NCBI GenBank assembly: GCA_051745935.1
Contig: JBNJEM010000189.1
Location: forward strand, 1-11,721
Length of the DNA stretch: 11,721 bases
Origin: JBNJEM01 sp051745935
GTDB taxonomy: Bacteria > Planctomycetota > Planctomycetia > Pirellulales > Pirellulaceae
Reading direction: 5' to 3'
How positions within the stretch are numbered: position 1 is the first letter of the stretch; every line of letters begins with the position of its first letter. This document shows positions 6,813-11,721 of this stretch, one piece after another. The translations under genes were made by a program, and so were the position numbers. The notes under the pieces were generated by a model that saw nothing but the letters and a program-made list of their open reading frames with translations, was not told the DNA's origin and did no database searches.

Positions 6813-8636
6813 TTACGGAGCCCCCTCGTTGACCAATTCCACGACTTCCTCAATCCGGTTAACCAACGTCGCGTCGAACGAGCGACCGCTCGGCGGCTCT
6901 CCGATTTGATCCGACGGCGTCGGCCGGGAGTACATGGCGATCACCTGTCTCCGCTCGTTCAAAACCGGACTACCTACATAGTTATACTTTAATTGTCCCC
7001 GCTCCGATTCGTTTGACAAGGGTTCTTCGATCTGGATCGTCAATCGCTGAATTCGAGGCCTCGTTTCTTCATAGCTGACAAGCTGTCCGACTCGACCTTC
7101 GAGCGTCGAAGGCGTCTGCCTTGTCGCGGGATCGAAAAAGGGATCCTTAAAATCAAACGCGAACCCCGAGGTTCGCACTTTCATTTGGGGACGTAGGCTA
7201 TTTCGACGTTCGGAAGGGGCCAACGTCAGACACGACTTAACCGGCTGGGCGATGCGCAGGGCGGCCGCGTCAAAGTAGACCTGCCGTTCCGCGGCCTTGA
7301 TGGCTTCCAAACGAGCGTCGACCCATTTTTCCCTCATTCGAGCGGGATCGATCGGGCTCGAAGGAGCCTCGTCCTGACTGCTGGGCAAGTCTTCCAGTTG
7401 CTGCCGCAATGTCTCCAGGTCCTTTTCCGCCTGGTCGCAGGCCGCCGCGGCTTTTTCGTATCGCGGATGGATCCGCGAACTCACCACGGGAATTCTTTGG
7501 TTTTCGACCGGAGAAAACAGCACGGTTTTTGGAAACCGTTTCCGTAATTCGCTCGCTGTCATCCCCACCGAGCCGGTGGACACCACCGTTTTCGGCGCCA
7601 CCGCCCAGGCCGTGCCGACCCGATAGAACTCACCCCTGTCGTTGCCCACCAGAACCAGCAACAACGCATCAGACCACTTTCCCGGGGTACCGGGTTCAGC
7701 GGGCCGCGATTTCGATGAAGAAGATGCTGTTTCGTCTTCCACCTCCCCGGTCTTTCGACCCTGCTGACGGTTACGGGCCAGACCGCTTCGACTCCCATTT
7801 TCGTTGGTACCGGGACGTTCACGCGTGGCTGATGCCGGCGGGACATGTTCACCTTGATCCGACGCCGTTTGAGCATCTCCAAGAAACAACATTCCCAATC
7901 CCAAAATGCCCGCTAAAAGCAAAATGCCGCTTCCCGTAACGGCCAACCATCTTCCCCACCGCCAAGCATGGATTGTCGCCATCGGACCGAAATGCGTAGA
8001 CGCGGAAACAGCCTTTACTCCACCTTTCATCGCCTCGGCCTCAACAAGCCGCGATACGTGCATCGGTATCGGTCCGAAAAAGACCATGTCGTCGAGGCCG
8101 ACGGACGCCCGCCCGATTCGCCGTTCCGGCGAGCCAATAGCCGTGCCCGCCTCCGAGCCGAGATCCTCAAGCGTGAGCGTCCCATCAAGAATAATCAACC
8201 GGGCATGATGATCAGATACACCTTCGTGGTCTAATACCACTTCGTTGTCACCGGCCCGTCCGATACGCACGAGGTGGCCGCCGGGAGGACTCGTCCCGCC
8301 GTGCGTTCGATTCTCCCCGTTGGCACGGTATTCGACGCCTTTCGTCCCTCCCTCGCCCGGAGTTTCGGCGGAATGTTCCCCCTCGGACACGGATAGCACG
8401 CTCGCCCAGGGAAGCCTCACGGTTCTACCAAGAGTAATGTCGTCCGAAGGCGTTACGTGTCGCGGCCCAACAATACGCTGGCCGTTGACATAGGTGCCGT
8501 TGGTCGATTCCAAGTCCTCGAGGACAAAACCGTCACTCGTTTGCGTCAATCGGCAATGACGGCCCGAGACTGTTGCGACATCAATCACGATGTCGCATTC
8601 ACTGGTCGCCCCCACAAGCCACGATTGCCCGTTCAC
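6813..8636 (-). CDS. Membrane protein: two FHA domains, one TM helix, trypsin-like pseudoprotease
   Basis: About 607 residues from GTG 8636. FHA domain 1 (about 4-85) has CDIVID, SGRH (24-27) and STNGTYVNG, but the Arg of the usual GR is Ala10. FHA domain 2 (about 120-200) has GR (126-127) and SDHH (141-144), but the Asn of the usual STNGT is Ala163 (SEAGT). One transmembrane helix follows (about 230-253), then a polar linker, then a trypsin/HtrA-like domain (about 322-590). There the catalytic His position is Ser356 (VVSTGSVG), Asp456 remains (FDAAALRI), and the Ser position is Val554 (YVGSPVLNERRQVIA). A charged helical insertion (about 393-453) separates the His and Asp positions. FHA domains bind phosphothreonine peptides; the protease domain should be inactive. 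Topology suggests cytoplasmic FHA domains and an external pseudoprotease. The start is supported by AAGGA 7 bases upstream; GTG 8657 is an alternative, and a start at 8801 lies upstream of the promoter. Confidence 0.85.
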   Translation of the reverse strand: MNGQSWLVGATSECDIVIDVATVSGRHCRLTQTSDGFVLEDLESTNGTYVNGQRIVGPRHVTPSDDITLGRTVRLPWASVLSVSEGEHSAETPGEGGTKGVEYRANGENRTHGGTSPPGGHLVRIGRAGDNEVVLDHEGVSDHHARLIILDGTLTLEDLGSEAGTAIGSPERRIGRASVGLDDMVFFGPIPMHVSRLVEAEAMKGGVKAVSASTHFGPMATIHAWRWGRWLAVTGSGILLLAGILGLGMLFLGDAQTASDQGEHVPPASATRERPGTNENGSRSGLARNRQQGRKTGEVEDETASSSSKSRPAEPGTPGKWSDALLLVLVGNDRGEFYRVGTAWAVAPKTVVSTGSVGMTASELRKRFPKTVLFSPVENQRIPVVSSRIHPRYEKAAAACDQAEKDLETLRQQLEDLPSSQDEAPSSPIDPARMREKWVDARLEAIKAAERQVYFDAAALRIAQPVKSCLTLAPSERRNSLRPQMKVRTSGFAFDFKDPFFDPATRQTPSTLEGRVGQLVSYEETRPRIQRLTIQIEEPLSNESERGQLKYNYVGSPVLNERRQVIAMYSRPTPSDQIGEPPSGRSFDATLVNRIEEVVELVNEGAP

Positions 8637-8688
8637 ACCACGTTCCTTACCGCTCACCCCATCTGAATGCCCATCCCCCCCATTGGGT

Positions 8689-8716
8689 ACTCTACAACGC
8701 CATCCCTGAAAGTCAA
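8689..8716 (-). promoter_or_regulatory. Sigma70-like promoter of the FHA operon
   Basis: On the minus strand, TTGACT (8716-8711) and TAGAGT (8694-8689) are separated by 16 bases, matching the -35 box at 5 of 6 and the -10 box at 4 of 6. Transcription would begin near 8682, giving a leader of about 46 bases to GTG 8636. This placement argues against the longer open frame that begins at 8801. Confidence 0.5.
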
Positions 8717-8828
8717 TGGCCAGGGGGCCCGAGGAATGCGAGGTTGGCGGCCAGTGCGTTGCTCGGAACAGCTTGCCGTGGTTCGCGGGATTCACGGTCA
8801 CGGCCCGGTGTTAGAGTCTTACGGGGTG

Positions 8829-8852
8829 CCGTGCCGAACGTTAACGACACGG
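8829..8852. repeat. Imperfect inverted repeat
   Basis: CCGTGCCG and CGACACGG pair with one mismatch around an 8-nt loop containing AACGTT. It lies between the FHA promoter and the REPIN-like element. The neighbouring CGGGGTGCC (8822-8830) and GGGTGCCCC (about 8865-8873) may extend it. Function unknown. Confidence 0.4.
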
Positions 8853-8902
8853 TAGCCGTTCACGGGTGCCCCTCCACCGCCTGGATACGGGAGCCCGCAT
8901 GG

Positions 8903-9018
8903 ATGCCACGGGCTTGTCCCGTGGTGGCTCACGCTCGCCGCTACAAACCGGCCAGACACACCACGCCTGGCCGTCGGTAGCGTGGAACGTAACGAACCAC
9001 GGGACAAGCCCGTGGCAT
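8903..9018. repeat. REPIN-like element: two inverted hairpin repeats around a central hairpin
   Basis: The left unit has stem CCACGGG (8906-8912), loop CTTGT and CCCGTGG (8918-8924). The right unit (8997-9015) is the same sequence inverted, loop ACAAG. The shared sequence extends to ATG/CAT on the outer sides. Midway, at 8949-8973, CGGCCAG and CTGGCCG form a third hairpin whose centre (8961) coincides with the centre of the pair. The segments between also resemble each other when inverted (about 14 of 23 bases). Two REP-type hairpins in inverted order in about 120 bases is the layout of REPINs mobilised by RAYT transposases. No RAYT gene is in the window. Confidence 0.75.
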
Positions 9019-9076
9019 TTTTGGCTGCACGCCCAATTGTGTTTTCACACGCCGTGGGGGGAGGAACCATGAACAT

Positions 9077-9316
9077 GTGCTTGACGCCGCGATCCAGACG
9101 CTCTACATTGGGCGCGTTCGGGGGCGCGTTCGTGACACCCCGTTTACTTCCGTGGCATTCCTTCCCAGCGAGGATCCGGAGCCGAGCATGGGGTGGGGAG
9201 ACTGGGTGTTTTTTGACGATGTATCCGTATCGGCTTCCGTGGTTCCGGAGCCATCGACTTTTGTTCTCTTGTCCATCATCGGCCTCCTCGCCACGCTGTT
9301 GGATCGGCGGAGGTGA
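9077..9316 (+). pseudogene. Orphan C-terminal PEP-CTERM tail
   Basis: The last 40 codons read GWGDWVFFDDVSVSAS, then VPEPSTFVLLSIIGLLATLL and DRRR. This is a textbook PEP-CTERM signal: the VPEP motif at residues 56-59, a hydrophobic helix and an arginine cluster, which direct exosortase-dependent sorting and cleavage. The preceding W..WVFFDDVSV strand is typical of the end of the passenger domain. No signal peptide or passenger body precedes it. The frame stays open upstream through the REPIN-like element, but the translation there is not protein-like. A GGGGGAGG ribosome-site-like stretch precedes an ATG at 9069, but that ATG is in a different frame, which would fit a frameshift. I read this as the 3' end of a lost PEP-CTERM protein gene. 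The tail call is sure; its status as a remnant is inference. Confidence 0.6.
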
Positions 9317-9370
9317 AGCAGACCGGGAATAGAGGCCCGACCCAGGAGCATCGCGTCGCCGGCCATGGAA

Positions 9371-9419
9371 TTGACAACGCTGTTGAACAACCGTGACACA
9401 TTCCGCAAGTAGCCATAAG
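9371..9419 (+). promoter_or_regulatory. Weak candidate promoter for the transporter gene
   Basis: A perfect -35 hexamer TTGACA (9371-9376) has no good -10 at normal spacing. A second -35-like GTGACA (9393-9398) is followed 15 bases later by CATAAG (9414-9419), a weak -10. Either would place transcription upstream of the transporter. This is a motif match only. Confidence 0.2.
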
Positions 9420-9512
9420 ACGCGCCGTCCCGGCCATGCAAACGGCGAACGATGTGCCTCTTTTACGTCCATTTCGGTCCTGTGGAATGTATTGGAGGGG
9501 GCGGGGAGTGGC

Positions 9513-10295
9513 TTGGGGTTGATTCTCAAAGGCATCACGTTAGCGGCGTTGTTGCTGGCCGGCAGTGCGGCGATGTTGATCGGAATTTCGAAAACGGGCA
9601 TCCCAGGCGTCGGCATGCCGGCCATTGCTTTGATGGCCGAGGCGTTTCCCAATAATACACGGCATTCGGTGGGCGCCATGGTCCCGCTACTGGTCTTCGG
9701 CGACCTGTTCGCGATTTTTTACTATCGTCGCCATGCCGTCTGGAACCGCCTGTTCGAGCTGGCTCCCTATGTTCTAGCCGGGATGGTGCCAGGTTATTTC
9801 GTCCTCCATTCGCTTGAAAGTAGTTGGCTGCGGGCCTTGATCGGTTTGATCATTCTGGGGCTGTTGGGATTGCATCTGGCGCGCGAACGTCTGGGCGAGG
9901 AGAACAAGATGCCGCACTCGCGGTGGTTTGCGGCCCTCATGGGGTGCATCGCGGGCTTCGGCACGGTGGTGGGAAACGCAGCCGGGCCCGCCATGGCCGT
10001 TTACTTTCTGGCCAAGAGACTGGACAAACGCGAATTCATCGGTACCGCCGCCTGGTTTTTCTTTTTTGTGAACATCAGCAAGGTGCCGATCCAATGGAAC
10101 ATGGGGATCATTACGCCCGAGACGCTCCGCCTAGATCTGTGCGCGGCTCCACTTCTCGTCGTGGGAGCGTTCACGGGGGTAGCCATTCATAAGCGTATTT
10201 CACAGCAGGCCTTCAATACGGCCGTGCTTTTATTAGCCGCCCTGTTCGCCATCCGGCTCATGGGAACAGGACTCTTCGATATGGTGTCCGGATAG
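9513..10295 (+). CDS. TauE/SafE (DUF81) family membrane transporter
   Basis: About 260 residues, highly hydrophobic, with 7-8 predicted membrane segments: first ILKGITLAALLLAGSAAMLIG, last FNTAVLLLAALFAIRLMGTG. It has the family hallmarks ISKTGIPGVGMP just after the first helix and, in the second half, a similar repeat with GFGTVVGNAAGPAMAVYFL. Members export or import sulfite, sulfoacetate and related small anions; the substrate here cannot be told. Length fits the family. The start is uncertain. The frame is open from 9393, but codons before about 9490 are not membrane-protein-like. TTG 9513 follows a GGGGAG (9503-9508) closely and places the first helix at the N terminus; TTG 9492 and TTG 9519 are alternatives. 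Its neighbours are unrelated remnants and a separately promoted isomerase gene, so it probably stands alone. Confidence 0.85.
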   Translation: MGLILKGITLAALLLAGSAAMLIGISKTGIPGVGMPAIALMAEAFPNNTRHSVGAMVPLLVFGDLFAIFYYRRHAVWNRLFELAPYVLAGMVPGYFVLHSLESSWLRALIGLIILGLLGLHLARERLGEENKMPHSRWFAALMGCIAGFGTVVGNAAGPAMAVYFLAKRLDKREFIGTAAWFFFFVNISKVPIQWNMGIITPETLRLDLCAAPLLVVGAFTGVAIHKRISQQAFNTAVLLLAALFAIRLMGTGLFDMVSG

Positions 10296-10358
10296 CTCTT
10301 CGTGGTGGGCGGTTCGGCCCAATCCCGCGATCCGCCACGCGCACAGTTCACTTCGTCG

Positions 10359-10367
10359 TGGTATAGT
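10359..10367 (+). promoter_or_regulatory. Extended -10 promoter for the isomerase-like gene
   Basis: TGG followed by TATAGT fits the extended -10 pattern TGnTATAAT (5 of 6 in the hexamer). No -35 box is seen. It lies 80 bases before the ATG at 10448, similar to the element at 3011-3019 and its gene, which suggests both genes use the same promoter type. Confidence 0.35.
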
Positions 10368-10447
10368 ATCCTATTGGTGACGTGTGGGCGGATCTGAAGG
10401 CCCACTGTTTCAACGTCGTCTTTCAACACGAGAGGAGAACACCACAA

Positions 10448-11326
10448 ATGAAAACACAACTGACGCGACGTGATGCCATCCGGGCAGCGGCGGGAAGCGC
10501 CGCCGCGGCCGCCACTGCTTCGTTGGCGCGAGATACGCTGGCTGGAGAGTCCAGCAAGAAAAAACTGAAGGGGAATATCCGTCATTCGGTCAGTCGCTGG
10601 TGCTATGGCAAGTTCTCGCTGGACGAACTCTGCAAAGCCTGTCGCCGTATTGGGATCGAATCGGTCGAATTATTGAAGCCGGGGGAATGGGACACCGTTA
10701 AGAAGTACGGACTCACCTGCGCCATGACCTCGGTGGGTAAGGGGATTGCAAACGGCTTCAACCGGGTCGAGCACCATGATGAATTGGTCGCCGAACTGGA
10801 AAAAGTGGTGCCGATGGCCGCCGACGCGGGCATGTCTAATCTCATTTGCATGTCGGGAAATCGAAAAGGCATGGACGACGACGAGGGGCTGAAGAACTGC
10901 GCCATTGGCCTCAAACGGATCGTGGGTTTGTGCGAGAAGCACGAAGTGAACTTGTGCATGGAGCTGCTCAACAGCAAAGTGAACCATCCCGATTACATGT
11001 GCGACCACACGGATTGGGGCGTGGAGCTGTGCAAGCGGGTCGGGTCGCCCCGATTCAAACTGCTGTATGACATCTATCACATGCAGATCATGGAGGGGGA
11101 TCTCATTCGGACCATCCGCGACAACGCGGAATACATTGGTCACTATCACACCGGCGGCAACCCGGGTCGGCACGAGATCGATGAAACCCAGGAAATCTAT
11201 TATCCCGCCGTGATGCGGGCGATTGTGGAGACGGGATACGACGGATTCGTCGGACAGGAATTCGTGCCAAAGAGTGATGACCCGTTGGCTTCGCTGGAAA
11301 AATGCGTCCATATCTGCGACGTCTGA
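10448..11326 (+). CDS. Tat-exported hydroxypyruvate isomerase-like TIM-barrel protein
   Basis: 292 residues. The N terminus (MKTQLTRRDAIRAAAGSAAA) has a twin-arginine motif TRRDAIR and an alanine-rich segment, so the protein is probably exported folded by the Tat system. The rest is a xylose-isomerase-like TIM barrel of the hydroxypyruvate isomerase group. Likely metal and catalytic residues, placed by family pattern, are Glu172 (CMELLN), Asp208 and His211 (LLYDIYHMQ), His234 (GHYHTGGNPGRHE) and Glu271 (GFVGQEF), all present. The family interconverts hydroxypyruvate/tartronate semialdehyde or related ketoses and aldoses. An exported member more likely acts on a sugar, but the substrate is unknown. 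The ATG at 10448 was chosen because AGGAG (10433-10437) precedes it and the Tat signal starts there; the frame is open from 10382. It has its own candidate promoter and no operon partner in view. Confidence 0.88.
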   Translation: MKTQLTRRDAIRAAAGSAAAAATASLARDTLAGESSKKKLKGNIRHSVSRWCYGKFSLDELCKACRRIGIESVELLKPGEWDTVKKYGLTCAMTSVGKGIANGFNRVEHHDELVAELEKVVPMAADAGMSNLICMSGNRKGMDDDEGLKNCAIGLKRIVGLCEKHEVNLCMELLNSKVNHPDYMCDHTDWGVELCKRVGSPRFKLLYDIYHMQIMEGDLIRTIRDNAEYIGHYHTGGNPGRHEIDETQEIYYPAVMRAIVETGYDGFVGQEFVPKSDDPLASLEKCVHICDV

Positions 11327-11343
11327 TGCTCGTCGCTTGTTTT

Positions 11344-11373
11344 CCACGCGATACGTCACCACGCGATACGTCA
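11344..11373. repeat. Exact 15-bp tandem duplication
   Basis: CCACGCGATACGTCA occurs twice back to back, 11344-11358 and 11359-11373, with no mismatch. It lies 18 bases after the isomerase-like stop codon. There is no dyad symmetry that would make it a terminator. It could be a recent slippage event or a pair of protein-binding sites. Confidence 0.8.
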
Positions 11374-11460
11374 AGCGGCCAGCAAAAAGGGGGCAATCAA
11401 GTTCGCCCCAACTAATCCCGCATGGCCGAAACCGCGCCGCGGGCCTCGCGGCCCGCGGCC

Positions 11461-11721
11461 AGACCCCCACGAGTTCACCTCGTGGGTGAATCAGGCTCGC
11501 GAGCTAAGGCGGCGCGGCCCACGGCCAGACCCCCACGAGTTCATCTCGTGGGTGAATCAGGCTCGCGAGCTAAGGCGGCGCGGCCCGCGACCAGACCCCC
11601 ACGAGTTCATCTCGTGGGTGAATCAGGCTCGCGAGCTAAGGCGGCGCGGCCCGCGGCCAGACCCCCACGAGTTCATCTCGTGGGTGAATCAGGCTCGCGA
11701 GCTAAGGCGGCGCGGCCCGCG
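11461..11721. repeat. 66-bp tandem array with internal hairpin, cut by the window edge
   Basis: Units begin at 11461, 11527, 11593 and 11659; the fourth is cut by the edge after 63 bases. A partial unit end (GCGGCCCGCGGCC) precedes the first. Each unit holds a perfect 8-bp stem CCCACGAG/CTCGTGGG with a 5-nt loop (first copy 11466-11486), then a perfect 10-bp palindrome GCTCGCGAGC (first copy 11495-11504), then a GC-rich segment. The copies differ at about three positions only. 66 is a multiple of 3, so reading frames are kept: two of three plus frames stay open, none on minus. One of them starts at ATG 11422 and repeats VGESGSRAKAARP. I regard this as non-coding repeat DNA, with coding as a minor possibility. 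Confidence 0.85.

Noticed and set aside
8654..8683. Short upstream open frame (MGGMGIQMG) overlapping GTG 8657
   Set aside because: The predicted transcript starts at about its first ATG, it has no ribosome site, and GTG 8636 with AAGGA upstream is the better start for the FHA protein.
8819..9679. A 286-codon minus-strand frame
   Set aside because: It crosses the REPIN-like element, the PEP-CTERM tail and the start of the transporter. Its C-terminal part is simply the translated repeat.
10670..11470. A 266-codon minus-strand frame
   Set aside because: It is antisense to the isomerase-like gene, which has motifs, a ribosome site and a Tat signal.
11461..11721. CRISPR array
   Set aside because: The whole 66-bp unit is repeated with almost no variation, so there are no unique spacers, and no cas gene is nearby.

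Overview
The window looks like a piece of a high-GC planctomycete chromosome, probably Pirellulales or a relative. This is inferred from the mix of gene types and was not tested by a search. The supporting content is: a sulfatase tail, a PEP-CTERM sorting tail, an FHA-domain membrane protein, a Tat-targeted xylose-isomerase-like TIM-barrel protein, a CocE/NonD hydrolase and a beta-helix secreted protein. No plasmid, phage, transposase, CRISPR, rRNA or tRNA gene was recognised.

Layout. 1-337: C-terminal remnant of a sulfatase, with a hairpin repeat at its upstream side. 457-2352 (-): exported CocE/NonD alpha/beta hydrolase with a complete Ser-Asp-His triad. 2353-3093: gene-poor spacer with a 7-bp tandem repeat and an extended -10 promoter. 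3094-4278 (+): secreted right-handed beta-helix protein. 4297-4782 (-): decayed C-terminal part of an aldolase-like protein, cut off at a repeat boundary and also carrying an in-frame stop. 4781-5578: repeat-rich, gene-poor spacer with direct and nested inverted repeats. 8636-5579 (-): two-gene operon encoding a double-FHA/transmembrane/pseudo-trypsin protein followed by a secreted helical protein, with a sigma70-like promoter at 8689-8716. 8903-9018: two inverted copies of a hairpin repeat around a central hairpin, a REPIN-like architecture. 9077-9316 (+): orphan PEP-CTERM tail. 9513-10295 (+): TauE/SafE-type membrane transporter. 10448-11326 (+): Tat-exported hydroxypyruvate-isomerase-like protein. 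11344-11721: a 15-bp tandem duplication, then a 66-bp tandem array that runs off the right edge.

How it fits together. Intact genes with likely extracytoplasmic products (hydrolase, beta-helix protein, sugar-isomerase-like protein) are separated by short palindromic repeats and decayed gene ends. All three remnants keep only the 3' end of the gene, and each has a palindromic repeat on its lost side (right at the cut for the aldolase remnant). The most notable protein system is the 8636-5579 operon. Its FHA protein has lost one phosphopeptide-binding residue in each FHA domain and two of three catalytic residues in its trypsin-like domain, so it looks like a membrane scaffold or sensor and not a protease. 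Its partner is an exported coiled-coil-like protein of unknown function.
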